A stretch of 64,000 nt of DNA from Streptomyces sp. NBC_00442 (lineage in GTDB: Bacteria > Actinomycetota > Actinomycetes > Streptomycetales > Streptomycetaceae): positions 5,642,001 through 5,706,000 of the forward strand of contig NZ_CP107918.1 of assembly GCF_036014195.1 (NCBI RefSeq), read 5' to 3'. This document shows, in pieces, positions 44,701 through 54,199 of this stretch. The translations under genes and the position numbers were made by a program. Each line of letters starts with the position of its first letter. The first letter of the stretch is position 1. The notes under the pieces are model-generated. The model did not search any database and was not told the DNA's origin. It worked only from the letters and a program-made list of their open reading frames with translations.

Positions 44701-47098
44701 GAGCGACGCGCAAAAAGCCAGGTTCCCCCAGCTGAAGGACTACCCGGCCTTCACCGTCGACGCCCGCGACCGCTCCCGGGTGCGGGAGTCCCTCACCGGG
44801 CAGCTCATCGCGACCCAGCGCGCCGCCGACGGTGCGCTGCTGGCCGCGACCGGCGTCCAGACCCAGGGCGTCCTCGACGACCTGTACGGCGCCGCCGCCC
44901 TCAAGGCGCCGCTCGGCCCCGTCTTCGCCCGCGGACGTCCCACCCTGTCCCTGTGGGCGCCGACCGCACGGAAGGTCTCCCTCGAACTCGACGGGCGCAC
45001 GCTCGCGATGCGCCGCGACGACGCCTCGGGCGTCTGGTCGGTGACCGGGCCCGCCTCCTGGTCGGGCAAGCCCTACCGGTACGCCGTCACGGTGTGGGCG
45101 CCCAGCGTCCAGCGGGTGGTCACCAACCTGGTCACCGACCCCTACGCGACGGCCCTCACCGCCGACTCCGCGCGCAGCCTCGTCGTGGACCTCGCCGATC
45201 CGAAGCTCGCCCCCACGGGCTGGTCCTCGCTGAAGAAGCCGGCCGCGGTGCCGCTGCGCGACGCCCAGATCCAGGAGCTGCAGATCCGCGACTTCTCCAT
45301 CGCGGACCCCACCTCCCGCCACCCCGGCCAGTACCTGGCGTTCACCGACACCGGCTCCGACGGCATGCGGCACCTGGCCCGGCTGGCGAAGTCCGGCACC
45401 TCCTACGTCCACCTGCTGCCCGCTTTCGACATCGCGGGCATCCCGGAGAAGAAGTCCGAACAGGCCTTCCCTGCCTGTGACTTGAAGGTGTACGCACCCG
45501 ACTCCGAGGAGCAGCAGGCCTGCGTGGCGAAGGCGGCCGCGAAGGACGCGTACAACTGGGGCTACGACCCGCTGCACTACACCGTCCCCGAGGGCTCCTA
45601 CGCGAGCGACCCCGACGGGACCCGCCGCACCGTGGAGTTCCGGCAGATGGTGCAGGGGCTCAACGGGGCAGGCCTGCGGACCGTGATGGACGTCGTCTAC
45701 AACCACACCGCGGCGAGCGGACAGGCCGACAACTCCGTCCTCGACAAGATCGTGCCCGGCTACTACCAGCGGCTGCTCGACGACGGCAGCGTCGCCACCT
45801 CGACCTGCTGCGCCGACACCGCGCCGGAGAACGCCATGATGGGCCGACTCGTCGTCGACTCGGTGGTGACCTGGGCCAAGCAGTACAAGGTCGACGGGTT
45901 CCGCTTCGACCTCATGGGTCACCACCCCAAGGCCAACATCCTCGCGGTGCGGGCGGCCCTGGACGCGCTGACCCCCGCCAAGGACGGCGTCGACGGCAAG
46001 AAGATCATCCTGTACGGGGAGGGCTGGAACTTCGGCGAGGTCGCCGACGACGCCCGCTTCGTGCAGGCCACGCAGAAGAACATGGCCGGCACCGGCATCG
46101 CCACGTTCTCCGACCGGGCCCGCGACGCGGTGCGCGGCGGCAGCCCCTTCGACGCCGACCCGGGCGTCCAGGGCTTCGCCTCGGGCCTCTACACCGACCC
46201 CAACTCCTCGACGGCGAACGGGACTCCGGCCGAGCAGAAGGCCCGCCTCCTGCACTACCAGGACCTCATCGAGGTGGGCCTGAGCGGCAACCTCGCCGCG
46301 TACACCTTCACCGACAGCACGGGCCGCACCGTCAAGGGGTCCGACGTCGACTACAACGGCGCGCCCGCGGGCTACGCGGCGGCCCCCGGTGACGCGCTCG
46401 CCTACGCGGACGCCCACGACAACGAGTCGCTCTACGACGCGCTCGCGTACAAGCTCCCCGCGGACACCCCGGCCGCGGACCGCTCCCGCATGCAGGTCCT
46501 CGCGCTCGCGACCGCCACGCTCTCGCAGGGGCCCGCCCTGTCGCAGGCGGGCAGCGACCTGCTGCGCTCCAAGTCGCTCGACCGCAACTCCTTCGACAGC
46601 GGCGACTGGTTCAACGCCCTGCACTGGGACTGCCGGGCGGGCAACGGGTTCGGCAGGGGACTGCCCACGGCCGCCGACAACCAGGCCAAGTGGCCCTACG
46701 CGAAACCCCTGTTGGCCAACCCGGCGCTCAGTCCCGGATGCGCGTCCATCGAGGGGACCTCGGCCGCGTACCAGGACCTCCTCGCGATCCGGCACTCGGA
46801 GAGCGCGTTCGGGCTCGCCACGGCCGCCCAGGTCCAGTCCGCCCTCTCGTTCCCGCTCTCGGGGTCCGGCGCGACCCCGGGCGTGATCACCATGCGGCTC
46901 GGCCCGCTGGTCGTCGTCTTCAACGCGACTCCGCAGCGCCGGACGCAGCAGGTCGCGGCCCTCGCGGGCGCCGCCTACGCCCTGCATCCGCGCCAGGCCG
47001 CCGGAGCCGATCCGGTGGTGAGGACGGCCACATACGATCAGGGTTCGGGGAGCTTCACGGTCCCGGCCCGCACCGTTGCGGTCTTCAAGCAACGCTGA
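41798..47098 (+). CDS. Secreted double-GH13 amylopullulanase-type enzyme (pullulanase)
   Basis: A 1766-residue secreted starch debranching enzyme. A signal peptide (to about 35) precedes an N-terminal GH13 alpha-amylase domain: [11 protein letters not shown] (nucleophile near 293), [19 protein letters not shown]. Two pullulanase-associated domains of the PUD/CBM41 kind follow, each with HYxRPxGDYDGW (near 709 and 806), then a CBM48-like domain ([16 protein letters not shown], near 1039). The second GH13 is a pullulanase: [29 protein letters not shown] (near 1366), ILYGEGWNF, and [12 protein letters not shown]. It should cut alpha-1,6 and alpha-1,4 links. GTG at 41798 has GAGGAG upstream. It is probably co-transcribed with the amylase. 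Confidence 0.93.
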   Translation: MIPLRRTAVAVAAALCAALVPALPATAAPRPPAPPGDARLAAEPARHDATREQFYFVLPDRFADGDPSNDRGGLTGSRQDTGYDPTDKGFYQGGDLKGITQRLDYIKGLGTTAIWLAPIFKNKPVQGTGKDASAGYHGYWITDFTQVDPHFGTNADLTRLIAGAHAKGMKVFFDVITNHTADTVDYAERQYGYRPKGAYPYLDTSGRPFDDRAGMRKVDAGSFPYTPVVTENKVPAWLNDPTMYHNRGDSTFAGESGEYGDFSGLDDLWTERPEVVSGMEKIYEKWVHDFDVDGFRIDTVKNVDLDFWTQWATALDAYAKKQGRPRFFMFGETYSADPAVTSPYVTRGRLDATLDFPFQDAARQYASQGAPATKLAALFADDYRYTTDKANAYEQVTFLGNHDMGRIGSFLRQDHPDATDAELLQRDRLANELMFFSRGNPVVYYGDEQGFTGAGGDKDARQTMFASKVPDYLDDDELGTDRTHASDAYDPAHPLYRTIADLSRLTRANPALRDGVQTERYAKDSVYAFSRTDITTRTEYVVAVNNATGAKKVSVPTGSASTDFAVLYGGSGSVRSSSDATVEVTVPALSSLVLKAAVPLPAPAAKPSITLRAPAPGATGTVEVSADVSGAGLDRVVFAAQSGTGAWQTLGSADHAPYKVTQYLNLTAGTPVRYKAVVIDSRGRTASALAATTAGQAPAPGRPTAVARDYAVVHYKRPAGDYDGWQLTSGDQKAAFTGRDAYGAFAWLKVPEGASSLTYTVTGGGGADGPARTVDLAATGEVWIAQGDDGQSGQAPPGAHPPRDTSTAVLHYYRPDGDYDGWGLHTWTGAASPTDWTKPLAPTGRDAYGVTFEVPLAHGATTLSYILHKGDQKDLPDDRSLDLAASGTEVWLLAGQPKYLLPQANSGVSLDLTKSAAQWIDRNTVVWKVKASAATSQQLVYAPGGGITVEDGALSDEGQWLRLAPSSLSDAQKARFPQLKDYPAFTVDARDRSRVRESLTGQLIATQRAADGALLAATGVQTQGVLDDLYGAAALKAPLGPVFARGRPTLSLWAPTARKVSLELDGRTLAMRRDDASGVWSVTGPASWSGKPYRYAVTVWAPSVQRVVTNLVTDPYATALTADSARSLVVDLADPKLAPTGWSSLKKPAAVPLRDAQIQELQIRDFSIADPTSRHPGQYLAFTDTGSDGMRHLARLAKSGTSYVHLLPAFDIAGIPEKKSEQAFPACDLKVYAPDSEEQQACVAKAAAKDAYNWGYDPLHYTVPEGSYASDPDGTRRTVEFRQMVQGLNGAGLRTVMDVVYNHTAASGQADNSVLDKIVPGYYQRLLDDGSVATSTCCADTAPENAMMGRLVVDSVVTWAKQYKVDGFRFDLMGHHPKANILAVRAALDALTPAKDGVDGKKIILYGEGWNFGEVADDARFVQATQKNMAGTGIATFSDRARDAVRGGSPFDADPGVQGFASGLYTDPNSSTANGTPAEQKARLLHYQDLIEVGLSGNLAAYTFTDSTGRTVKGSDVDYNGAPAGYAAAPGDALAYADAHDNESLYDALAYKLPADTPAADRSRMQVLALATATLSQGPALSQAGSDLLRSKSLDRNSFDSGDWFNALHWDCRAGNGFGRGLPTAADNQAKWPYAKPLLANPALSPGCASIEGTSAAYQDLLAIRHSESAFGLATAAQVQSALSFPLSGSGATPGVITMRLGPLVVVFNATPQRRTQQVAALAGAAYALHPRQAAGADPVVRTATYDQGSGSFTVPARTVAVFKQR

Positions 47099-47170
47099 AC
47101 CGATCATTCCAGGACGCTCGGCGAGCGATTTCGGTTGTTCCCCGCCTCGGGTTCCGTCAAAGGCCGCACC

Positions 47171-49246
47171 GTGGTCCAGACTGTGCCCGTGGTGGGGAAT
47201 CTTCCTGCGGAGAGCACGAGTTTCATCGGACGGTCGGGCGAACTGGCCGCCCTGGACGGCCTCCTCGGACAACATCGGCTGGTCACCGTCACGGGACCCG
47301 GCGGCGTCGGCAAGTCCCGGGTCGCCCTGCGGGCGGCCAAACGGATCGAGGACCGCTATCCCGACGGCGTCTGGTGGGTGGAGCTGTCCCCGCTGCGGGA
47401 CCGCGACCTCCTCGCGGCCACCGTCGCCGACGCCTTCGACGTCACCGACCAGAGCCTGCGCACCGCCTGCGAGGCGCTGTGCGGCCGGCTCGCCGACAAA
47501 CACTCCCTGCTGGTGCTCGACACCTGCGAGCACCTGATCAGCGCCTGCGGACACCTCATCGGCGAACTGCTCCAGGCATCGCCCGGCCTCACCGTCCTCG
47601 CCACCAGCCGCCAGCCCCTCGGCAGGCCCCAGGAGCGCGTCTTTCCCCTGGAACCGCTGCCCGTCGCGGGCGCGGCGCTGACCCTGTTCAAGGAACGCGC
47701 CACCGAGGCCGCGCCCCACCTCAGCTTCGACGACCCCGTCCGGGCCGCCGCGGCCACCGACGTCTGCCGTCGGCTCGACGGCATCCCGCTGGCCCTCGAA
47801 CTCGCCTGCGCACGGCTCAAGCTGTGGTCGGTGGAGCAGCTCGCCGCCCGGCTCGGCTCCCGCTTCGAGGTGCTCACCGGCACCGGCACGGGCGCCGGGA
47901 CCGGCGTCGGCGTCGCCGCTCTCCCGCGCCACCAGGCCATGCGGACCGCCATCGGCTGGAGCCACGAGCTGTGCGAACCCCTGGAGCGGCTGCTGTGGGC
48001 CCGGCTCTCGGTCTTCGCCGGCGGCTTCGACCTCGCCGCGGCCCAGGCCATCGGCGCCGGCGGTCCGCTGCCCGCCCGTGCCGTCGAGCAGGTCCTTGCC
48101 GGGCTCGTCGACAAGTCGGTGGTCCGCACCCGCCTCGAACCCTCCGGCCGGCTGGGCCACCGCATGCTGGACACCATCCGTGAGTACGGGCTGCGCTGGC
48201 TCGACGAACTCGGCGAGACCCACGAGGTGGCCGACCGGCACGCCCGCCGCTTCCGCCACATCGCCCACGAAGGGGAAGCAGCCTGGATGGGCCCCGGCCA
48301 GCTCGACTGGTACGTACGCCTGGAAGCCGAGCACGCCGATCTGCGCACCGCGCTCGAACACCTCCTGGCCACCGACCCCGAGGCCGCCCTCGACATGGCG
48401 GGCTCCCTCTGGTTCGTCTGGTTCTGCTGCGGACGGCTGCGCGAGGGCCGGGCCTATCTCCAGCGCGCCCTCGACGGCTGCCCGGGGCCCGGCCCGCACC
48501 GTGCGGCCGCCGTCTGGGCGCTCGGCATGTGCGCCTTCCTCCAGGGCGACTTCGTCATCGCGCACCGACTGGGCGAGGAGAGCTCCCGCGCCGCCCGCGA
48601 CCCCGAACAGCGGCTGCGCGCGGCCTACTTGTACGGCGGCAGCGTACTCATGCCGGGCGACCCCGAGCGGGCGCTCGACATCCTCGATCCGGCCCTCGCC
48701 CAGGACACCGGATTCTCGCCGGGCCGCGCGCTGTGCGCGCTCGCCCGGATCTTCGCCCTCAATAACCTGGAGCGCTACACCGAGGCGTCCGCGGAAGCCG
48801 TCCGGCTGCGCGACGAGTGCGCCGCGCGGGGCGAACGCTGGATGCGGGCCTACGCCGACTACATGCTGGCCGCCGGCGCGCTCGCGCTCGGCCGGCCCGC
48901 CGAGGCGGCGGCCCACGTCCGCGCCATGCTCGCCGGAAAACGGCTCCTGCACGACAGCTTCGGCATCGCGATGGGCCTCGACCTGCTGGCCTGCGCCGTC
49001 GCCGCACAGGGCGACGGCGAGGACGGCGCGCTGCTCCTGGGCATCGGCCAGGAATGCTGGCGCACCGTCGGCAAGGCACAGATGGGTGCTCCCGAGCTTG
49101 CCGCGGTGCGCGAGCAGTGCGAGCGCCGGGCCCGCGCCGCACTCGGCGACGGTGCCTTCGACTCGGCCTTCGGCCGCGGGGTGGCCACCGGCCTGGACGA
49201 CGGTCTCGTCCTGGCGCTCAAGGGACCTCGTCGACACCGGAGTTGA
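47171..49246 (+). CDS. NB-ARC/AfsR-like ATPase with TPR repeats, no DNA-binding domain visible
   Basis: A 691-residue STAND-type ATPase. The P-loop reads VTGPGGVGKSRVALRAA near residues 44-60, Walker B reads LLVLDTCEHLI, and the sensor-type LDGIPLALELAC follows, as in AfsR-like and LuxR-fused regulators. From about 350 to the end there are Ala/Leu-rich TPR-like repeats. I see no SARP or LuxR winged helix at either end, so it may act by protein contact or be a degraded regulator. GTG at 47171 is chosen; a TTG start at 47135 would add 12 residues. It follows pullulanase by 72 bp, but a link to starch is not shown. Confidence 0.8.
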   Translation: MVQTVPVVGNLPAESTSFIGRSGELAALDGLLGQHRLVTVTGPGGVGKSRVALRAAKRIEDRYPDGVWWVELSPLRDRDLLAATVADAFDVTDQSLRTACEALCGRLADKHSLLVLDTCEHLISACGHLIGELLQASPGLTVLATSRQPLGRPQERVFPLEPLPVAGAALTLFKERATEAAPHLSFDDPVRAAAATDVCRRLDGIPLALELACARLKLWSVEQLAARLGSRFEVLTGTGTGAGTGVGVAALPRHQAMRTAIGWSHELCEPLERLLWARLSVFAGGFDLAAAQAIGAGGPLPARAVEQVLAGLVDKSVVRTRLEPSGRLGHRMLDTIREYGLRWLDELGETHEVADRHARRFRHIAHEGEAAWMGPGQLDWYVRLEAEHADLRTALEHLLATDPEAALDMAGSLWFVWFCCGRLREGRAYLQRALDGCPGPGPHRAAAVWALGMCAFLQGDFVIAHRLGEESSRAARDPEQRLRAAYLYGGSVLMPGDPERALDILDPALAQDTGFSPGRALCALARIFALNNLERYTEASAEAVRLRDECAARGERWMRAYADYMLAAGALALGRPAEAAAHVRAMLAGKRLLHDSFGIAMGLDLLACAVAAQGDGEDGALLLGIGQECWRTVGKAQMGAPELAAVREQCERRARAALGDGAFDSAFGRGVATGLDDGLVLALKGPRRHRS

Positions 49247-49319
49247 GGCAGGAACGGACACGGAGTCCCGCCGCCGGGGTGGGTGCGACCGGTCGGTTGC
49301 GGGTGCGGGTGCCCTGAGG

Positions 49320-49400
49320 GGGCGCGGGGCTGTGGCTCTTGCACGGCTCCGCCGTGGTGGGCGCGGGACGCGGGCCCGGTCCGCGGACGAAGACGGGGCT
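49320..49400. repeat. Degenerate copy of the GGGGCGCGGGG repeat family
   Basis: GGGGGCGCGGGGCTGTG, a central insert with GCACGGCTCCGCCGTGG, then GCGGGCCCGGTCCGCGGACG followed by GAAGACGGGG match the order of blocks in the 57-bp units at 21499-21790. It lies between the convergent NB-ARC and TetR genes. Confidence 0.55.
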
Positions 49401-49422
49401 CAGCGGGACGGGCTCAGACCCC

Positions 49423-50124
49423 TCACGCGGACGCCCGGGGGAGCAGCGCGGTCAGGCGGCCCACCAGCTCGCCGAACGGGCCGTCGGCCGGCTCCCGCGC
49501 GAGCATCCGCAGCAGGATCGCCGCCATCTCCTCGTCGTAGGCGGCACTCACCGCGGCGAGCGCCGCGAAGTCGTGCACCAGCTGCAACTCCAGCTCGGCG
49601 CGGTCGATCCGGCGTCCGTCCAGCCAGATCAGCGCGGTCGACTCGGCGAGCGACACCCAGGAGCGGACCACCAACTCAAGCCGTGCGGGCGGCTGTTGGA
49701 CACCCAGGTGCGCCAGGATCTGGAGGTGGGCGGCGTTGCGCACCTCGTCGATCATGGCGTTCGCGGTGGACGAGCCAACGGCCGGCCCGCCGCGCATCAG
49801 GGCGGAGAAGCCGGGCCCGTGATCGTCGACGAAGTCGAAGAACCGGCCCATCACCCGCAGCAGGCGGGCGCCGAGCGGGCCCTCGTGCGGCTCCACGAAG
49901 CGGTCCGCGAGCTCGTCCGCGGCCCGGCGCAGCGCCGCCTCGTACAGGCTCTGCTTGCCGGGGAAGTAGTGATACACCAGCGGCCGCGAAATCCCCGCGG
50001 CCGCCGCTATCTCGTCGATGGACACGTCGTCGGGCGAGCGATGGCTGAACAGATCGAGGGCGACCCCGATCAACTGCTGCCTGCGCTCGTCGACGCCCAT
50101 CCTGCGCCGTACCCCGGTCGTCAT
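49423..50124 (-). CDS. TetR-family transcriptional regulator
   Basis: A 233-residue TetR protein. The helix-turn-helix is VSIDEIAAAAGISRPLVYHYF (about 35-55), followed by PGKQSLYEAAL, typical of TetR. The C-terminal ligand domain has FFDFVDDHGPGFSALMRGGPAV. A -10 TAGTCT (50131-50136) six bases before the ATG suggests a leaderless message separate from the genes upstream. It lies downstream of the ferredoxin reductase and the PF10118 protein, and is a likely regulator of that pair. Confidence 0.88.
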   Translation of the reverse strand: MTTGVRRRMGVDERRQQLIGVALDLFSHRSPDDVSIDEIAAAAGISRPLVYHYFPGKQSLYEAALRRAADELADRFVEPHEGPLGARLLRVMGRFFDFVDDHGPGFSALMRGGPAVGSSTANAMIDEVRNAAHLQILAHLGVQQPPARLELVVRSWVSLAESTALIWLDGRRIDRAELELQLVHDFAALAAVSAAYDEEMAAILLRMLAREPADGPFGELVGRLTALLPRASA

Positions 50125-50147
50125 GCGAACAGACTACCCAGGAGGCC

Positions 50148-51212
50148 CTACAGGTCGAGCACCAGCTTCTCGCCGAGGCACCTCGATACACAGATCAGCA
50201 TCGTGTCGTCGCGCTCCGCATCCGTGAGCAGCTCGTCCCGATGGTCGATCTCGCCCTCGACGACCCGCTGTTGGCAGGTTCCGCAGAAACCCTGCTCGCA
50301 GGAGTAGGAGACGCCCGGCGCCTCGGCGCGCAGCACGGAGAGCAGCGAGCGGTCCGCCGGAACGGCCAGGGTGCGGCCCGAGCGGCGCAGCTCGACCTCG
50401 AAGGCGGCGCCCGCGGTGGCCGCGCCGGGGGCGAACCGCTCCAGGTGCGGCGGCCGCGCGGGGCCGAGCGCCGCGGTGACCGCGTCCATCAGGGGGTCGG
50501 GCCCGCAGCAGTAAACCAGCGCGTCGGAAGGGGAGTTGGCGAGGAACGCGGCGAGGTCGGGCAGCCCGTGCTCGTCCTCGGGGACGAGGATGACCTTCGC
50601 GCCGAACCCCTCGATCTCGTCGAGGAACGGCATGGTGGCCCGCGAGCGCCCCCCGTACAGCAGTCGCCACGCGGCGCCCGCCGCCTCAACCTTCCTGATC
50701 ATGGGGAGGATCGGCGTGATCCCGATGCCGCCCGCGACGAACGCGTACGACCCGGCCGCCGCCAGCGGGAAGCGGTTGCGGGGGCCCCGTACCGAGAGCT
50801 CGACCGCCTCCTTGAGCTGTTCGTGGACCTCGCGCGAGCCGCCCCGGCCGTCCTCGATGAGACGGGTGGCGACGGTGTAGGAGGTGCGGTCGGCCGGGTC
50901 GCCGCAGAGCGAGTACTGCCGGACGAGGCCCGAGGGCAGTACCAGGTCGAGGTGCGCGCCGGGCTCCCAGGCGGGCAGTTCGGCGCCGTCGAGCGCTGCG
51001 AGCCGCAGCGCCACGACGCCTTCGGCGGGCTCGGTCCGCTCGGTGACGCCCAGCCTCAGGGCGACGGTGGAGCGCCGGGTGCCGTGCCCCGATATGGGGT
51101 CCTCAAGGGCGGGCAGCGGCCACAGCGGCGAGGCGCCGATGCGGCGGCGCAGCGCGCGCCGGGCGAGCAGCGCGGCTCCGGCGGCCAGCGCGAGGGCGGG
51201 GACGCGGCGCAT
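50148..51212 (-). CDS. Ferredoxin-NAD(P)H reductase of the phthalate-dioxygenase type, fused to 2Fe-2S
   Basis: A 354-residue reductase. A short N-terminal hydrophobic or Arg-rich segment precedes an FAD/FMN domain (RQYSLCGDPADRTSYTV), an NAD domain (FVAGGIGITPILPMI and VYCCGPDPLMDAV), and a C-terminal plant-type ferredoxin domain with CEQGFCGTC and a distant Cys (ICVSRC), all four cluster ligands. It shuttles electrons from NAD(P)H to an oxygenase. It starts one base after the stop codon of the PF10118 gene, so the two are co-transcribed; that protein is the obvious acceptor. Substrate unknown. Confidence 0.93.
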   Translation of the reverse strand: MRRVPALALAAGAALLARRALRRRIGASPLWPLPALEDPISGHGTRRSTVALRLGVTERTEPAEGVVALRLAALDGAELPAWEPGAHLDLVLPSGLVRQYSLCGDPADRTSYTVATRLIEDGRGGSREVHEQLKEAVELSVRGPRNRFPLAAAGSYAFVAGGIGITPILPMIRKVEAAGAAWRLLYGGRSRATMPFLDEIEGFGAKVILVPEDEHGLPDLAAFLANSPSDALVYCCGPDPLMDAVTAALGPARPPHLERFAPGAATAGAAFEVELRRSGRTLAVPADRSLLSVLRAEAPGVSYSCEQGFCGTCQQRVVEGEIDHRDELLTDAERDDTMLICVSRCLGEKLVLDL

Positions 51213-51213
51213 G

Positions 51214-52101
51214 TCAGCGGCCTCCGTTGGCGCCGGGCGAGGAGGCGAGATAGGCCACGGCCTGGGCCGTGCTGCCCTCCTGCGAGGGGTGGTAGGAGCG
51301 GCTCAGATAGCGGGGGACGGACTTCAGCATGGACGGGGTGGAAGGCAGCATGCCGGTGCGGCCGGCCCGGTAGAACGCGCCGAGGCTCGCCTTGCCGACC
51401 CCGGGCGTCGGGTCGTGGTCCATGAAGAAGCGGGCCCCGCGCTGCCACAGGAAGGCGAGCGCGGTGAACGCGGTCGCCCAGGTGCGCACCCGGCGCCGGT
51501 AGCCGCCGTCGACGTGCATGAACAGTTCGAAGGCGACCGAGCGGTGCTCGACCTCCTCCGCGCCGTGCCAGCGCAGCAGGTCCAGCATCATCGGGTCGGC
51601 GCCGCGCTCGTCCAGGGTCTCGGCGTTGAGGATCCAGTTGCCGAGGAAGGCGGTGTAGTGCTCGATCGCCGCGATCGTGGCGACCCGCTCCATCAGCCAC
51701 CACTTCCGCGCCTTGCCCGGCGGCAGCGTGCGGTCCCCGAGGAGCTTCTCGAAGAGCCAGTCCACCTGCGCGGTGTACGGCGCCGGGTCGAGGCCGAGCT
51801 TCTTCAGATGGGGGAGCACGTCGTCGTGTGCGGCCGAGTGCATCGCCTCCTGGCCGATGAAGCCGATGACGTCCTCGCGGAGCCGGTCGTCGGTGATGTA
51901 CGGCAGGACCTGCTTGTAGACGTGCACGAACCAGCGCTCACCGGCCGGAAGCAGCAGGTGCAGCACATTGATGGTGTGGCCGGTGAACGGGTCGCCGGGT
52001 ATCCAGTGCAGGGGCGTCTCGTCCCAGGCGAACGAGACGTTCCGGGCCTTGAGCTCGATGCGCTCCTCCGCGACCGGAGCGGGCTGCGGCGTATTAGACA
52101 T
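51214..52101 (-). CDS. PF10118 predicted metal-dependent hydrolase (diiron-like fold)
   Basis: A 295-residue cytosolic protein of the predicted metal-dependent hydrolase family PF10118. Helical blocks carry FIGQEAMHSAAHDDV (about 80-94), AIEHYTAFLGNW (about 145) and WHGAEEVEHRSVAFE (about 180-194). This spacing of Glu and His resembles a ferritin-like diiron centre. The C-terminal third lists helices and a Trp-rich region. The tight coupling to a VanB-type reductase suggests redox, not hydrolytic, chemistry, but that is inference. ATG at 52101. Confidence 0.85.
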   Translation of the reverse strand: MSNTPQPAPVAEERIELKARNVSFAWDETPLHWIPGDPFTGHTINVLHLLLPAGERWFVHVYKQVLPYITDDRLREDVIGFIGQEAMHSAAHDDVLPHLKKLGLDPAPYTAQVDWLFEKLLGDRTLPPGKARKWWLMERVATIAAIEHYTAFLGNWILNAETLDERGADPMMLDLLRWHGAEEVEHRSVAFELFMHVDGGYRRRVRTWATAFTALAFLWQRGARFFMDHDPTPGVGKASLGAFYRAGRTGMLPSTPSMLKSVPRYLSRSYHPSQEGSTAQAVAYLASSPGANGGR

Positions 52102-52179
52102 GGCGTCAATGTACTGACGGGTACGCCGCAGCGACAGGGGTCGGCGCCGGATTGTTCGCGAGAAGGGCCCGGGGGCCGC

Positions 52180-54114
52180 TCAGCGCAGGGTGGCGATCGG
52201 ACTGCCGTCCGCGAGCCGCCCGTTGAGCTCGGCGCGCGCCCCCTCCTTGGCCCGTGTGGCCAGCAGGTTGCCCTTTTCGGTGGCGGACATCCCGCCGGAC
52301 AGGGTCACCGACGCCACCTGCTCGCTGCCCGCCGCCAGGACGAACCAGGTGCCGCCGCGCGACTTCCACAGCACCCCGGCGAGCACCCGCGCCTCGCGCG
52401 GCCCGCAGGCCGCCGAATTCTCGGCGCGGGCCGCGATGGCGCCGGGCGCGAGCCGCGTGGAGGGCGCCTGGAACTGGGCGAACACCCGGCTGCCCGCGCC
52501 CCGCCACGTCTCGGCGCGGGTGCAGATCCAGGCGGCGGTGCCGTTGTTCTCGGGCATCGTCTGCTGGGCGAACTGCCAGTCGTTCACGGAGCGCACCCCG
52601 TGCGAACGGACCGTCGGCAGCAGACACGCGGTCCGCGCCCAGCCCTCGCGCGCGGCGCGGTCGCCCACGTCGTGCGGGCCCGAGGGCGGCCCCCACGTCA
52701 GCCGGGCCGGGGCGAGTTCCCCGAGGTCGGTGACGAGCCGCACCCCGCTGTCGTCGCGGAACTCCAGTGCGTCCCAGGACGTGCACTGGCCGGCTTGCGA
52801 GGGCGAGATGACCGGGTCGGTCACCCCGTCCTCGTCCCGGTGCAGGGGGCGCGCCGCCGCGTCCGGCGTGAGCAGATCGCGTACGGAGGCCTCCCGCACC
52901 CAGGGCGCGGTCAGATACCGCACGTTGCCGTCGGTCCTGCCCACCACGAGCGCGCTCGCGGACGCGGCGTCCGCCGCGTCCACCCGCGCGAAGTCGAGCG
53001 CCGCACCCGCCGTGCCCTGGCGCGGCTCGGCGTAACGGGCGACCCGCAGACCGTCGTAGAGCAGCACCACCCGTGCCCGGTCCACATCGCCGGCGAACAG
53101 CAGCTGGGGCGCGCCCATCGGAGGACCCGACGGAGTGCCCGGCGTCGCCGACACCTGGACCGACTCGCCCGGCCGCGCCCACACGGCGAGCGCGCGCCGC
53201 AACAGCCCCGCGTCGCCGGTGAGATCGCCCCGGGCAGGCCAGACCGAGAAGTCCGTGCGCGTCGCCGTCGTCCACGCCGTGGGCTCGACGCGCAGCAGAT
53301 GGCCGGGGTCGAGCGCGGCCTGCGCCGCCGGGTTCTGCGCGTAGGCCGGCGCGGCCGCGCCGTCGGGGCCCCAGCCGTCGCCCGGCAGTCCGATGAGCGC
53401 GCCGCACACCACGAGCGCGGCGACGGCGGCGAGCGCGGCCCGGCCGTGCTGGCGGCGCCGCATCAGATCCGTGGGCCGGGCCTGGAGCGAGCAGGGGTCG
53501 AACTCGGCGGATTCGAGCAGTCCGGGCTCCGGCTCCACGCCGTCCGCCTCCGCGAGGGCCTGCCGCGCCCCGGTGGCGCCCGCCGCGGTGAGCTCGGCGA
53601 CCACCGCGTCGTCGCTCAGCCGCTCCAGGGCGCGCAGCACACAGGCCGCGCGCGCGGGCCCCGACAGGGCGGACAGGCGCTGGTCGAGGGCGAGTTCGTC
53701 GGCGCCGCCCGAACGCGGGAACAGCCTCAGGCCCCAGACCTGGGGCAGCAACGGCGGGAACTGCGCCCGCTTGGGCCAGGCCCTGCGGCGCAGCGGAAGG
53801 CCCGCTTCGAGGGCCTGGCGCACCACGCGCCGCCGCACGTACACATACCCCGGGCCACCCCCCGCCTCGGACCGCCGGGCCGCCGGGATCAGCGCCTCGT
53901 CACCGCCGTCGCCGGGGCCGCCGCGCCCGCGCGGCAGTGAGCGCTGCACGATCGCGTGCGCGGTCACCACCCGGCGGTTGCGCCCGAGCGAGGGCGGGAG
54001 TACGAGGTAGGCGAGCCGCACCAGCCGCGGATAGTGCTCGACGAGCGCGGCCTCGGCCTGCTCGACGCCGACGGAGGGGGCGGGTGGGTTGAGGATGTCC
54101 TGCTCTGGGGCCAC
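52180..54114 (-). CDS. Sigma-factor-like N-terminus fused to a membrane helix and an extracytoplasmic domain
   Basis: A 644-residue protein of unusual build. Residues about 15-55 (AALVEHYPRLVRLAYLVLPP) look like sigma-70 region 2, and about 165-205 (LSALSGPARAACVLRALERL then SDDAVVAEL) look like region 4 of ECF sigma factors, though both are degenerate. A single transmembrane helix (ALAAVAALVVCGALIGLPG) sits near 225-245, followed by about 400 residues outside the cell, with propeller-like or lectin-like character and several Cys. The start is GTG at 54114; TTG at 54123 is an alternative. It is monocistronic. Family recognition is partial; the role is unknown. Confidence 0.75.
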   Translation of the reverse strand: MAPEQDILNPPAPSVGVEQAEAALVEHYPRLVRLAYLVLPPSLGRNRRVVTAHAIVQRSLPRGRGGPGDGGDEALIPAARRSEAGGGPGYVYVRRRVVRQALEAGLPLRRRAWPKRAQFPPLLPQVWGLRLFPRSGGADELALDQRLSALSGPARAACVLRALERLSDDAVVAELTAAGATGARQALAEADGVEPEPGLLESAEFDPCSLQARPTDLMRRRQHGRAALAAVAALVVCGALIGLPGDGWGPDGAAAPAYAQNPAAQAALDPGHLLRVEPTAWTTATRTDFSVWPARGDLTGDAGLLRRALAVWARPGESVQVSATPGTPSGPPMGAPQLLFAGDVDRARVVLLYDGLRVARYAEPRQGTAGAALDFARVDAADAASASALVVGRTDGNVRYLTAPWVREASVRDLLTPDAAARPLHRDEDGVTDPVISPSQAGQCTSWDALEFRDDSGVRLVTDLGELAPARLTWGPPSGPHDVGDRAAREGWARTACLLPTVRSHGVRSVNDWQFAQQTMPENNGTAAWICTRAETWRGAGSRVFAQFQAPSTRLAPGAIAARAENSAACGPREARVLAGVLWKSRGGTWFVLAAGSEQVASVTLSGGMSATEKGNLLATRAKEGARAELNGRLADGSPIATLR

Positions 54115-54199
54115 GTTCAGCAAAACGAGCGAATGTGGAGATGGTCACCCCTGCCCAACAGGCTCGCCCCCCGCGCGAGTTGACGGCCGCGCGAGGTGA

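Noticed and set aside
44060..49261. A 1733-codon open frame on the minus strand opposite the pullulanase and NB-ARC genes
   Set aside because: It is an antisense shadow caused by strong GC bias at third positions. Its translation is low-complexity (Gly/Val/Arg/Glu) and matches no family, while the plus strand has clear catalytic motifs.
49247..49422. A small gene between the NB-ARC and TetR genes
   Set aside because: The short frames present are covered by a degenerate repeat and have no ribosome site or coding-like features.
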